NCBI GenBank assembly: GCA_030149165.1 | Contig: JASBRY010000011.1 | Span: 62,001 to 126,000 of the forward strand | Direction of reading: 5' to 3' | DNA: 64,000 nucleotides | Source: Phycisphaerales bacterium | GTDB lineage: Bacteria; Planctomycetota; Phycisphaerae; Phycisphaerales; UBA1924 | Shown here: in pieces, positions 37,074-46,853 of the stretch | Layout: each line of letters begins with the position of its first letter | Numbering within the stretch: the stretch's first letter is position 1 | Program-made: the position numbers and the translations under genes | Notes under the pieces: generated by a model | Told to the model about the DNA's origin: nothing | The model's input: only the letters and a program-made list of their open reading frames with translations | Database searches by the model: none

Positions 37074-38456
37074 TTAGGCCGTCTGAGCATACGAATCTTC
37101 GTCCCCATACCCCTCGTATTCAAGATATGAGCTATCGGCGTCCGACCATTCTTCGAGAGCGATGTCAGACACTGTTCTTGAATAGAGCTTTGAAACGACC
37201 ATGAACATGTAGAACGGCAGCGGATACAACATAAACGATCCCTGCTTCAAGGAAATCATGGTCACATACAGTGTCATAGCAAGGATGATCGCAACCACGC
37301 CGCGATTGACCAGCCCTTGAACTCCGAAGTTGATCAGTCTAAACCCATGTAATGCGGTGATCAGGAAGATCAGTGACATCAAACTAAAACCGATTAAGCC
37401 GTGATGAGTGAGTATCTCAACAACAAGATTGTGGGGATACAAGAAGCCATCTTCACCGTGCGGCACAATAGCATTGAATGCGCCGGTACCCAGTCCTTGA
37501 ATGTAGTTAGCAGGATTCCCGCCCCACGCGCTCATCATCTCGGTTATGAAATACATACGGGAATAGATACCCTCTGTGAGACTCTCACTGCTGAAACGCT
37601 CAGTTGATTCTGATCCAAGCAGGAAGGTCTTCGCAACAAACGCAACAAGAAGCACAACAAATCCGGCAGAAAATGTTCGGATGAAGAACTGCTTGATATC
37701 TTTGATCTCATGCGCGATGGGATAGCACAAAACCGCTGCGAATACCGAGAACACAAGCTGCCCACGAGAACCCACAAAGAAGCTCACCGAGAGTCCCACA
37801 AGCAACGCAGCAACACGGAGCAACGCAACGAATATATTCTTACGCTCCGGCTCCATCAGCATCGCAATGATCATCATTGTTCCGCCCAGCTCACCAAGAG
37901 CCAGCGGATTCCCGCGTTCGTTGCTCCCCTTTGTGTAGCTCATGTCGATGAAGAAACGAGTACCGTAGAAAAGTGTACGAGGACTGATCAAAATTAAAGT
38001 CAAAATAATCAGGCCAACAAACAAGAAAGGCACTGTCATCTTGGAAACTTGCTCGCCACCAGAGATCAGTGCGGGAAGCATGAGCACAAAGAGAACAAAG
38101 TAGGGCGCTCCGCTCTCAAGGAAATACATACCCGCTTCCCGTGAAGGCGAATACAGAACACCAAAGGTTGCGAAAATGTACAGTGAAAAAATCAATACAG
38201 AGTTCAGGTTCATGAACCCCTTCAGCGGTCGCTTGCCCATGATTAACGAAATGATGATCGCAATGCCAGTAATACCTGCCGTAGTGACATTAATCATCCA
38301 CGACTTGCGAGCAAGGAATCCGATGAACGATTCAAGCAACTGCTCAAATGCAAAGAGCGTGAAGATCAGCACCAGAGTCCAATGCGGCTTAAACAGCGCC
38401 AGCAAACACACCAGCCCAAACAACAGAAGCGCAATTCCAGAAAGTATGGCAACCAT
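37074..38456 (-). CDS. O-antigen ligase/polymerase family membrane protein
   Basis: A protein of 460 residues with about 11 hydrophobic helices and the Wzy_C/O-antigen ligase signature in a large periplasmic loop, GEDGFLYPHNLVVEILTHHGLIG (about 335-357), whose His is conserved in WaaL-type enzymes. It would polymerise or ligate surface glycan on the periplasmic side. The C terminus is an acidic tail. It lies 29 bases downstream of the EEP gene on the same strand and is convergent with the acyltransferase gene. Confidence 0.88.
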   Translation of the reverse strand: MVAILSGIALLLFGLVCLLALFKPHWTLVLIFTLFAFEQLLESFIGFLARKSWMINVTTAGITGIAIIISLIMGKRPLKGFMNLNSVLIFSLYIFATFGVLYSPSREAGMYFLESGAPYFVLFVLMLPALISGGEQVSKMTVPFLFVGLIILTLILISPRTLFYGTRFFIDMSYTKGSNERGNPLALGELGGTMMIIAMLMEPERKNIFVALLRVAALLVGLSVSFFVGSRGQLVFSVFAAVLCYPIAHEIKDIKQFFIRTFSAGFVVLLVAFVAKTFLLGSESTERFSSESLTEGIYSRMYFITEMMSAWGGNPANYIQGLGTGAFNAIVPHGEDGFLYPHNLVVEILTHHGLIGFSLMSLIFLITALHGFRLINFGVQGLVNRGVVAIILAMTLYVTMISLKQGSFMLYPLPFYMFMVVSKLYSRTVSDIALEEWSDADSSYLEYEGYGDEDSYAQTA

Positions 38457-38485
38457 GATCCGCGTTCGAACTCCCTAAGCGCCCA

Positions 38486-39532
38486 TCAATCCAAATCCGA
38501 GTCGAGCACGGCCGAAACCGAATCGCCGACCAATGCACGCGCTCGAACCCCGAAGTGGTCCGAGCCAGGAATCACCATACGCTCCCACGAGCGCACAACA
38601 ACCCCTTCGTCTACCCAAATATCGTCGATCCCGACCCCCATCATCGACAGTTTCGCAGGAAATGTCCCCGATAACTCCAGCACAGACGACCCGCGAACCA
38701 CTCCAAGGCCTCTTCGCAGCCGACGATCCCTCCAAGACCCCGCCCCAGCATTGAGATCCCCAACCATGATCAACGGCAGCGGACTCACATCTCGCTGCTC
38801 GATCCCTCGCAACGAACTCACCAACGATTCAACCACCCCATTGCCGCGAGACCACTCCTCACCACCCCTCGGGGATGGTGCATGCAACCCGACCAAGCGG
38901 AACGCGCCCCCCAACTTGTCAGGTCGCTGGACAACACACGACAATCCATACAACTCATTGAGCGTTTCATCTCTCTCAATCGACCATCGGCTCAGCACCA
39001 CCATAGGGGAAGCAACCTTCCCGATCCGCCGACGGATCATCCGATAAGGGAGCCAATCCAGCCCATCAATGTTCCCAGTAAACTGACGGAACACGTCCCA
39101 CTGAGGTTCCACCAGCACCATCACATCCGCATCGATTGTGCGAAGCAGCGCCAAGACCTCATCGGGACGCTCGTTCGCCATGTAGATATTCATCTCCACA
39201 ACACGCACCGCGTTCGCTGCCCCCTCGTCTCCATCGCTGGGAACCCATGTGCGGCCGCCCCCCAGCACAACAAACATCATCAACACTGAAAGCGAACAGA
39301 TCACCTCGACCCAGCCTCGCCGGAGCATCAATCCCAATGCGCAGAGCACCATCCCGATCGTAAACACAAACCATCCCAAACTCACCGCGATATCCGCGAT
39401 CCAGAACTTGCTCGATATCAGATACGCGCCCCACCACCCAAGCACCACGAAAACCAGAAGCAATCGGACGATCAATCCAAACCAGCCGCGCGACCGCTTC
39501 GATTCGTGTTGTGATTCCGGCGCCTCGTCCAT
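38486..39532 (-). CDS. Membrane-anchored endonuclease/exonuclease/phosphatase (EEP) family protein
   Basis: About 348 residues: three hydrophobic helices at the N terminus (about 18-90), then an EEP catalytic domain with VVEMNIYMAN, the metal-ligand Glu in DVMVLVEPQWD, VGDLNAG and the terminal SDHFGV. All expected catalytic motifs are present. Homologues act on nucleic acids, inositol phosphates or lipids; the membrane anchor places the domain outside the cytoplasm, as in YafD-like proteins. The ATG at 39532 has GGGAG a few bases upstream; 39586 is the alternative. Confidence 0.82.
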   Translation of the reverse strand: MDEAPESQHESKRSRGWFGLIVRLLLVFVVLGWWGAYLISSKFWIADIAVSLGWFVFTIGMVLCALGLMLRRGWVEVICSLSVLMMFVVLGGGRTWVPSDGDEGAANAVRVVEMNIYMANERPDEVLALLRTIDADVMVLVEPQWDVFRQFTGNIDGLDWLPYRMIRRRIGKVASPMVVLSRWSIERDETLNELYGLSCVVQRPDKLGGAFRLVGLHAPSPRGGEEWSRGNGVVESLVSSLRGIEQRDVSPLPLIMVGDLNAGAGSWRDRRLRRGLGVVRGSSVLELSGTFPAKLSMMGVGIDDIWVDEGVVVRSWERMVIPGSDHFGVRARALVGDSVSAVLDSDLD

Positions 39533-39603
39533 ACCACTCCCATCGGACAAACTACTGTCCCCAACCCACCACTGTTCACAAACCAATCAAAAAGACCGCG
39601 CAC

Positions 39604-39633
39604 AAAAAAGACGGCCCGGTTTCCCGAGCCGTC
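39604..39633 (-). terminator. Rho-independent terminator of the metalloprotease gene
   Basis: GACGGCCCGG (39610-39619) pairs with CCGAGCCGTC (39624-39633) with one mismatch. On the minus strand it is followed by six T (39609-39604), just beyond the metalloprotease stop. Confidence 0.85.
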
Positions 39634-39658
39634 TCGAAACAAGTCTCAACTAAGAATC

Positions 39659-42600
39659 TTACGGACGATCCTGACCCTGCTGACCGAAGATCACGGTCAT
39701 ACCACCGCCCCCAGCCATGTCTTCAGAGTTGTAGATGTAATCCGCATCGAGTGCCTTCTCGATCCGTACACCACACTCTTGCAAGTGCGCCATCGTGTAC
39801 GCATCGAGTCGTCCGCCCGCATCAAGCGCTTCTGTGATCGACTCACCAAGCTGACGCAGGTGCATCGAAGCAAGTGTCTTGACCGCCATGGACGCGGAGT
39901 TGAACCCGCCGTTGTCCATCGACATATCGATCAGACGATCCAGATGCTCACGCTGCAGATTCCGGCGCAGCGATGAGATCATCGGCTTACGAGTCGTGTA
40001 ACGACCGTCCGCGCCGTCCTCGAGTTCAGACCACACCGAACCGGTCACTGTCTCCATGAGCTCAGCAACTGTCAGCGCGTCCTGATCCGCAGGAACGAAC
40101 ATCTCATAGTCATATACACGCTTGATCGTCTGTGGATTGAGCAGCATCGTCATCGCCGATGCCTGGACACCCATCACGCGATCGTGAATCTCAAGCGCCG
40201 AGTCCGCCATGATGCCGCTGTAATCGTCCCACCACTTGTCCACACTCGCGTGCGCAAGCAGCTCGGGAGTGATGCCGTACGCATCATCCATAAACGCGTT
40301 ATCAATCACGAACTCCATCGCGGCACGCTGACGCTCCGCAGGAACGACCTCGATCGGAGCATCCGATCCAGGATCACCCTTCTTCGAGCGAGAGACATAC
40401 GCCGAGCCGACCCAGTTGCCCATCATCGAGAGCGCCTGCATCTGTGTGCCCAGAGTAATCGAGTAACCTCTACGAACGCGTGACCACGATTCGCCGTCCT
40501 TCACGAACCCATCGATCAGGTTCTCGCGGATGCCGCGGACCAGTTCCATCTGGTTGTTCGCAAAGTCGAGCGGGTTTTCTGCAAGGTCGTAACGACGAGC
40601 ACGCGGATCAGGACCAAAGGTGTCCTCGTCCGTGCCGTAGTCGAGCAGCGGATCTGCGGATCGGCTGAGGATCTCTTTGAGATCACCGCTGCCGTAGCCG
40701 TACTCGATTGCCCACTGGTCGTACTCGCCGATGCCGATCACCGAGTAGTCACCCTGAACATCGCCACTGCCAGGCATGCGGATGTTGATCCCGTTGTAGT
40801 CCATCACCGAGGTCGACCAAGGACGCTTGCCCTTCATTGCTTCAGAGTTGATGTCCTCAAGCGAGTGAGCGCTCGAGCCCTTAAAGTTGTGACGCAGACC
40901 GATCGTGTGACCGACCTCGTGAGCAACCAGCTCAGCGAGCATCGGACCGACGAACCATTCCGGCACGCCGTCGATCATGTCGCCTTCTTCTTCCTTCTCA
41001 GCAGAGCCGTCGCCGCCCTCGTCCGCCGCGTCGTCAGCGTCATCGCCGTCGTCCGCGGACTTCTCGAGCATTGCGAGGTGCTCCGCAGGAATCATGTCAC
41101 GCAGTCCAGGATTCTCTTCGAGCTGCTTGCGGATCATCTCCAGCATCTCTTCGCTCATCTCGGGATCATCGCCCATCTCTGAAGCGGTGTTAATCATCCC
41201 GACCATCGCGAGGTTCATCCGCATCATCGCAAGATCAAGCGCCTTGCCGGTCGCGGCGTGACACATCCCCGAAATCTGCGATGCACGATTGGTCAAACCA
41301 TCAAACTCATCGTCACCCATCAGCAGCGATGTGTCGTTGTTGTGCGACGCGTGATCGCACGACATCCCGTTGATCCCAGCGTGCGCCCGCTGAGCGAGGA
41401 TCTCGTCACGAACCGTTGGCGTCGCAAGACGCAGACGCGGATCCCACTTCGGATTCCGCTCGAGCCACGCCATCGTCTCAGGACTCATGCCCTCAGTCGC
41501 GAGGTTGCTCAGCAGATCCTCCCAGCGGTAAGTAAACACGCGGATCCAGCCGTCAGTCAGGATCACATCCGCATCGAGGATCTCACCCGTCATCGGATTG
41601 ACGCGTGATGGACCGATCGCCGTCGCGACATCGTTGCTGATCCAGCGGATGAAGTTGTAGCGCACATCCTCTGGATCCTTGTCCATGTTCGCGCTCGTCG
41701 CCTTATCCTGGTAGCGCACTTCGATCGCGCCGTCGATACCGATCTCGCGGAATGCTTCGTTCCAGTACTCGATGCCCTGCTTGACATAACGACGGTAACG
41801 GATCGGGACCGTGTGCTCGATGTAGTACACGATCGGTTCCTTCGGAGGACTCAGCTTGAGCTTCGGATCCGCCTTCTCGATGTGCCAGCGATTGATCAGA
41901 CGCTGCGAGGTGTCCGACCAATCAAACTTGCCGAGGTCCGTGTAGTTGGTCACGAAGTACCCAACACGCTCGTCCGCCGCGCGAGGCTTGAACCCACGCG
42001 AACCCTCGATCTTCGAGATCGAGTAGTGGAAGTTCTTCATCGTGCCGCCCGCGACCGGACCCTTGAACTCGATCTCGATGTTGTTCGGGAACGCCTTGAC
42101 GGATTCAACAACCGTCAGCATTTTGTTGAGACCGCTGGACGAACGACCAAAGAACTTACCCGCTTGCGAGACAAGCAGATTGTCCAGATCAATCACGGGC
42201 TGGCCGGTCGGTCCCATCGTCTCGATCGGAACATCAAGCAGCACGCGATCCGTCCAGATCATCTCAACAGAGTCACGCGACTCTTGATCACCCGACGAGC
42301 GCACCGCGATCTGTGGTTGAACGAGCATCAATCGCTTTCCGACCCGCTTCCACTGCGTGTACATGTCACCAGCCTGCAGACCCGCGAAGATCTCGCCGCC
42401 CGCGACGGTCATCGCAAAGAAGTGATGCTGCTTGTCGTACCCGCGAGGGAGCTCCGCGAGCACCTGATTGGTTTTCTTATTCAGATAGATGTTGTACAGC
42501 GACTGACCGTCTGCTGTGGAGACCACCTTGGTGTATCCCTTGGAAACATCTTTCCAGTCCTTGAACTCTTTCTCCGCCGCTGCGCCACCGCCGCCGGCTT

Positions 42601-42769
42601 GAGCCGCCATCGCCGCCATCGCCGCGAAGTCAATCGCTTCCTGAGGAGTCGCCGTCATCGGCTCGTCCGCCATCGCCATAGATGAGCCCGCGATCAGAGC
42701 ACCCAGCCCGATCACTGAGCCGACCACACCACTCGCCATTCGCAAGTTTGTCTTGAAGTTTGCACGCAT
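39659..42769 (-). CDS. Large secreted zinc-dependent metalloprotease (DUF5117/DUF4953 type)
   Basis: A protein of 1036 residues with a signal peptide (GVVGSVIGLGALIAGSSMAMA). An N-terminal DUF5117-like beta domain (about 90-300) leads to a catalytic domain whose HEVGHTIGLRH motif (near 617) supplies three zinc ligands and the catalytic Glu, as in metzincins; SVMDYNG follows and may serve as the Met-turn. Just before it, about 573-597, is a highly acidic Asp/Glu/Gly run, possibly a calcium-binding or flexible loop. The first codon of the frame is TTG; the adjacent ATG at 42769 with GGAG nine bases upstream is preferred. Targets are unknown. Confidence 0.88.
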   Translation of the reverse strand: MRANFKTNLRMASGVVGSVIGLGALIAGSSMAMADEPMTATPQEAIDFAAMAAMAAQAGGGGAAAEKEFKDWKDVSKGYTKVVSTADGQSLYNIYLNKKTNQVLAELPRGYDKQHHFFAMTVAGGEIFAGLQAGDMYTQWKRVGKRLMLVQPQIAVRSSGDQESRDSVEMIWTDRVLLDVPIETMGPTGQPVIDLDNLLVSQAGKFFGRSSSGLNKMLTVVESVKAFPNNIEIEFKGPVAGGTMKNFHYSISKIEGSRGFKPRAADERVGYFVTNYTDLGKFDWSDTSQRLINRWHIEKADPKLKLSPPKEPIVYYIEHTVPIRYRRYVKQGIEYWNEAFREIGIDGAIEVRYQDKATSANMDKDPEDVRYNFIRWISNDVATAIGPSRVNPMTGEILDADVILTDGWIRVFTYRWEDLLSNLATEGMSPETMAWLERNPKWDPRLRLATPTVRDEILAQRAHAGINGMSCDHASHNNDTSLLMGDDEFDGLTNRASQISGMCHAATGKALDLAMMRMNLAMVGMINTASEMGDDPEMSEEMLEMIRKQLEENPGLRDMIPAEHLAMLEKSADDGDDADDAADEGGDGSAEKEEEGDMIDGVPEWFVGPMLAELVAHEVGHTIGLRHNFKGSSAHSLEDINSEAMKGKRPWSTSVMDYNGINIRMPGSGDVQGDYSVIGIGEYDQWAIEYGYGSGDLKEILSRSADPLLDYGTDEDTFGPDPRARRYDLAENPLDFANNQMELVRGIRENLIDGFVKDGESWSRVRRGYSITLGTQMQALSMMGNWVGSAYVSRSKKGDPGSDAPIEVVPAERQRAAMEFVIDNAFMDDAYGITPELLAHASVDKWWDDYSGIMADSALEIHDRVMGVQASAMTMLLNPQTIKRVYDYEMFVPADQDALTVAELMETVTGSVWSELEDGADGRYTTRKPMISSLRRNLQREHLDRLIDMSMDNGGFNSASMAVKTLASMHLRQLGESITEALDAGGRLDAYTMAHLQECGVRIEKALDADYIYNSEDMAGGGGMTVIFGQQGQDRP

Positions 42770-43082
42770 CAAATCACACTCCGTTTACTGTTGGGCGAGC
42801 AAATCCCGCCGTGTCCAAATCCATTTCCGCGAGTCAGTGCTCTCACAAGTCGACCCAAAGCCGAATGCCATCACGCCGTCACAAGACAGCCCAATGCCAA
42901 TCGGCTCACGCCGGCACTTCCTCGATCGGTATCGGTCGCAGAACGCGCCATACCAAACAACGCCTGTCGCCGGAGCGCACCTTGTGCGCCCAAAACCACG
43001 ACTCCCCCTATACCGCCCATAAACACGCAGGTTTCAGCGATATACACCCTTCATCATCAATTTCGTCATCGGCTCCCCACGC
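42770..43082. other. Intergenic region upstream of the metalloprotease gene
   Basis: These 313 bases hold no gene, repeat or clear hairpin. The plus strand is C- and A-rich. The metalloprotease promoter should lie here, but no good -35/-10 pair was seen. Confidence 0.5.
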
Positions 43083-44087
43083 CTATCCCGCCAGCAGCGC
43101 CGCCCCGATCGTCAGCCCAACAAAAGCCGCCCCCGAGACCCGAACCACCGGATCTTTCATCGCCAGCTCCGTCGGATCGTCGTACCGTCCGTCCATAATC
43201 AGCGTGATCGTCCGAAGCAGACCCAACATCGCCGGCAGCACCGTCATCCAGAGCAAGTTGAACGCGAAGTCCCCGCCCACTCCGCTCGCGAGGACCACCG
43301 ACATGTCATGCTCTCGGCTCTGCACATAACCTGTGTATGTTAAAAGAGTTGCGACACCAACAACAACCACCATCATCCGCAAGATTTGATCCGAATACTT
43401 CTGCTGCACGCCTCGGATGGATGCCACATCCGCATCGCCCATGACGCGCCGCTCGCCGAGCCGTTTCCCGAACGCGAGGAACATACTTAAGAACAGCGTC
43501 GCGTTGAGCAGCCAGGTCGAGGGGGTCACCGCCACCGCCGCACATCCACCGAGCACACGCACCACAAACCCCGTCGACAAGCTCAAAACATCCAGAATCA
43601 CGACATGCTTGAGCATCGCCGAGTACCACATGACATTCACGATGTACGCCGCGACGAGCCCGAACACCCACCATTTCACCGATCCAGGAACCAGCACTCC
43701 CAATCCCAGTCCGATAACCAGCAATGCGATCCCATAGATCCGAGCGAGCCCCTCGCTCACGCGTCCCGAAGCGATCGGTCTTTTGCACTTGCGAGGATGC
43801 AACCGATCCCGCTCCACATCCGCCAGATCGTTGAACACATAACAACCCGAGGCCGCGAAGCAGAACGCAAAGAACGCCATCGCGAGCGTCAAAACCAGCC
43901 TGGTATCGACCGATTCACGCGGGATCGTCCCATCCATGATCGCGAACGCAGGCCCAACCAGCACGAACACACCCTTCACCCACTGGTGTGGACGCGCCAG
44001 CTTGATGAGTCCACCAACAACCCCACCAGTCTGATTCGACAGTGGAGCCGTGTTGTCTTGCTGAGATGGATCACCCGATTCGTTCAT
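43083..44087 (-). CDS. UbiA-family prenyltransferase, decaprenyl-phosphate phosphoribosyltransferase-like
   Basis: A protein of 334 residues with about eight membrane helices. ARPHQWVKGVFVL (31-43) and the first Asp-rich motif NDLADVERDRLHPRKCKRPIA (86-106) match the DPPR-synthase branch of UbiA, which joins PRPP to polyprenyl phosphate for arabinan precursors. The second motif region is at FGKRLGERR. The ATG at 44087 directly follows GGAGGG, a close spacing; upstream TTG codons are alternatives. It faces a GT-C-like gene across about 135 bases, suggesting both serve a polyprenyl-phosphate sugar route. Confidence 0.85.
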   Translation of the reverse strand: MNESGDPSQQDNTAPLSNQTGGVVGGLIKLARPHQWVKGVFVLVGPAFAIMDGTIPRESVDTRLVLTLAMAFFAFCFAASGCYVFNDLADVERDRLHPRKCKRPIASGRVSEGLARIYGIALLVIGLGLGVLVPGSVKWWVFGLVAAYIVNVMWYSAMLKHVVILDVLSLSTGFVVRVLGGCAAVAVTPSTWLLNATLFLSMFLAFGKRLGERRVMGDADVASIRGVQQKYSDQILRMMVVVVGVATLLTYTGYVQSREHDMSVVLASGVGGDFAFNLLWMTVLPAMLGLLRTITLIMDGRYDDPTELAMKDPVVRVSGAAFVGLTIGAALLAG

Positions 44088-44223
44088 CAACCCTCCGCAT
44101 CGACACAACGACCCACAACCCTCAAGTGTTCGTCCGACAACGACCCAACATCAACACAGTTTCCGCACCATTCCACTTACCATCTATACACACTCGGCAT
44201 GAATCGCCGAAAATCACTACACC

Positions 44224-45597
44224 ATGAGTGTACCAGAACACCAGTCCCCATCGCCGTCATTCCGCCCCGCCCCCATGTGGTGCACGCTCTTCACGCTCGG
44301 CGCGCTCCTGCTGATCGCTTGGCCCATCATCCTCTCCGGAAACACCTCAGGACGCGGCGCCTACGACGACCTCAAATACCATTGGCCCGCGATCCAGACC
44401 TTCGCTGACCAGCTCCCCACCCCCGATCTCTCCGATTACTCCAGCGCCACCACGCCCGGATACCACCTCGAACTCGCCGTGCTCCACCGCTTCGGCGCTC
44501 CGCGCGCATTCGTTCAGCTCTACGCCTCGCTCTGGACCGCGCTGCTCTTCGCGATCCTCGCCTGGCGCGCCGGCCGCGCCTTCGGGAAGCCCGGAATCCT
44601 CCTCACCCTCCCATTCCTTGCATCGCTCTATGTACTCTTCCCATCAATTTGGCTCCTCCCCGACAACGCGGGATGGCTCGGAGTCCTCGTCATCCTCATT
44701 CTCGCGCTCGACTACCCCTCAACGACACGCAACCTCCTGATCGCCGGGATCGTCCTCGCGATGCTCGTGCTCGTGCGTCAAGTCCACATCTGGTCCGCCG
44801 CGATCATCGTCATCGGCGCGTGGACCGCAACAACTAACGACGAGCACTACAACCCCAGGTCTCCCAAAGAACAAATCAATCACCTCATCATCGCAATCCT
44901 CGCAACGATCCCCGCCTTCCTCCTCCTGCTCTTCTTCATCAGACTCTGGGGAGGACTCGTCCCCCCAACCTTCCAATCCAATCATCAAGGCCCAAACCTC
45001 GCAACCCCCGCGTTCATCCTCACACAGATCTCCATCCTTTCCGTCTTCTTTGCGCCGATCCTCTGCCCGAGACTCCTTGAGCTTCTCAAAGCACACAAAG
45101 CAACCATCGCCCTCGCGCTCATCATCGGACTCGTGATCGGACTCATCCCAGAGACCTCATTCGATCGCGACGCCGGACGATTCTCAGGTTGGTGGAACTT
45201 CGTCAAAGCCGCGCCGACCTTCGCGGATCGCTCACCAATCATCATCCTCGGCGCTCCCGCCGGAGCGCTCGCGACGATGCTCTGGTTGTCCTTCGTCACC
45301 AAGCGCGAAGCCGTGATCCTGCTCATAACCCTCCTCGCGTTCATAGCCGCCCAATCCGCAAACCACGCGTCCTGGCAGCGCTACCACGAGCCCATGCTCC
45401 TGATGATGGGACTCCTCATCCTCACGCGCTCCCCGCTCACCCTCGCCCAGCCCAAGCGCGTGCTGATCAGCTCCGTGATCCTCTCATTGATGCTCGGCGC
45501 GATCACCCTCTCCGCGTTCCTCAAAGCGACGCCGTACGAGCCGGATCCGGAATTTCGCGAGACCCAACATATCGAGACCCAAACCACGACCGAATGA
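44224..45597 (+). CDS. Polytopic membrane protein, GT-C glycosyltransferase-like
   Basis: A protein of 457 residues with about ten hydrophobic helices. The first periplasmic loop contains AYDDLKYHWPAIQTFADQLP and TTPGYHLELAVLHRFG, with acidic residues and a TTPGYH motif like the ALG10/GT-C transferases that use polyprenyl-phosphate sugars. The assignment rests on topology and this loop. The C terminus is short and cytoplasmic. It diverges from the UbiA-like gene; the coding strand is strongly C-rich. Confidence 0.65.
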   Translation: MSVPEHQSPSPSFRPAPMWCTLFTLGALLLIAWPIILSGNTSGRGAYDDLKYHWPAIQTFADQLPTPDLSDYSSATTPGYHLELAVLHRFGAPRAFVQLYASLWTALLFAILAWRAGRAFGKPGILLTLPFLASLYVLFPSIWLLPDNAGWLGVLVILILALDYPSTTRNLLIAGIVLAMLVLVRQVHIWSAAIIVIGAWTATTNDEHYNPRSPKEQINHLIIAILATIPAFLLLLFFIRLWGGLVPPTFQSNHQGPNLATPAFILTQISILSVFFAPILCPRLLELLKAHKATIALALIIGLVIGLIPETSFDRDAGRFSGWWNFVKAAPTFADRSPIIILGAPAGALATMLWLSFVTKREAVILLITLLAFIAAQSANHASWQRYHEPMLLMMGLLILTRSPLTLAQPKRVLISSVILSLMLGAITLSAFLKATPYEPDPEFRETQHIETQTTTE

Positions 45598-45794
45598 ACC
45601 GCACATCCGCACAATTCACACCACAAACTCCATAAATTCAGTGACCCCTCCCCAATCCGCGCCCGTATTCACCCACCCAGAGTCAACACACACCACGATC
45701 CCGCCGATGCTCCCCATTCAAGGCTAGCATCCAAACCCAATGGTCCAACCATTTATCCGGACCCCAACCGATACGCACCGAAGGAACCAGCTCC

Positions 45795-46853
45795 ATGAGC
45801 GACAACAAACGAGCACTCATCACAGGCATCACAGGACAAGACGGCTCATACCTCGCCGAGTTCCTTCTCGCAAAGGGATACGAAGTCCACGGCATCATCC
45901 GACGCGCCTCAAGCTTCAACACCGAACGCCTCGACCACATCTACCAAGACCCGCACATCGACGGCGCACAACTCAAACTCCACTACGGTGACCTCTGCGA
46001 CGCCAACAACCTCACCAAGATCATCGATCAGGTCAAACCACACGAGGTCTACAACCTCGGCGCTCAGTCCCATGTCCGCGTCTCGTTCGACATGCCGATC
46101 TACACCGCCGAGACCGTCGCGATGGGCGCCTACAAAATGCTCGAAGCGATCCGCGACTTCCAAGACAAATCAGGACAACAAGTCCGCTACTACCAAGCAT
46201 CCTCCTCCGAGATGTACGGCAAGGTCGTCGAGACACCACAAAAAGAAACCACCCCCTTCTACCCACGCTCTCCATACGCCGTCGCCAAACTCGCCGGACA
46301 CTGGATCACCGTCAACTACCGCGAGTCCTACAACATGCACGCGTCCTGCGGCATCCTCTTCAACCACGAATCACCACGCCGTGGTGAAACCTTCGTGACC
46401 CGCAAGATCACCCGCGCCGTCGGACGCATCAAGATGGGACTCCAGAACAAGGTCTACCTCGGAAACCTCGACTCCAAGCGCGACTGGGGATTCGCCGGAG
46501 ACTATGTCAAAATGATGTGGATGATGCTGCAGATGGAAGAACCAGACGACTATGTTGTCGCGACCGGACGCACCATCTCCGTCCGCGAGTTCGCGGACAT
46601 GGCCTTCCAAGCCGCAGGCCTGAACTTCGAAGACCACGTTGAGTTCGATCCGCGCTACCTGCGTCCCGCGGAAGTGGACCTCCTCCTCGGAGATCCAACC
46701 AAAGCGAAAGAGAAGCTCGGATGGGAACCCGAAACCAGCGTCGAGGAACTCGCCAAGATGATGGTCGATCACGACATCGAACTCGCATCGCGTGAGAAGA
46801 CCCTCAAAGACGCCGGTCACGAACTCCCTGAGTTCTCAGGTCACGACCAGTAA
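45795..46853 (+). CDS. gmd: GDP-mannose 4,6-dehydratase
   Basis: A protein of 352 residues that converts GDP-mannose to GDP-4-keto-6-deoxymannose, the precursor of GDP-fucose and GDP-rhamnose. Signatures: [18 protein letters not shown] (7-24), [16 protein letters not shown], the catalytic SSSEMYGK and YAVAK, and [16 protein letters not shown]. The reductase needed to complete GDP-L-fucose is encoded at 55595. The TAATG overlap couples it to the following glycosyltransferase gene. Confidence 0.96.
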   Translation: MSDNKRALITGITGQDGSYLAEFLLAKGYEVHGIIRRASSFNTERLDHIYQDPHIDGAQLKLHYGDLCDANNLTKIIDQVKPHEVYNLGAQSHVRVSFDMPIYTAETVAMGAYKMLEAIRDFQDKSGQQVRYYQASSSEMYGKVVETPQKETTPFYPRSPYAVAKLAGHWITVNYRESYNMHASCGILFNHESPRRGETFVTRKITRAVGRIKMGLQNKVYLGNLDSKRDWGFAGDYVKMMWMMLQMEEPDDYVVATGRTISVREFADMAFQAAGLNFEDHVEFDPRYLRPAEVDLLLGDPTKAKEKLGWEPETSVEELAKMMVDHDIELASREKTLKDAGHELPEFSGHDQ

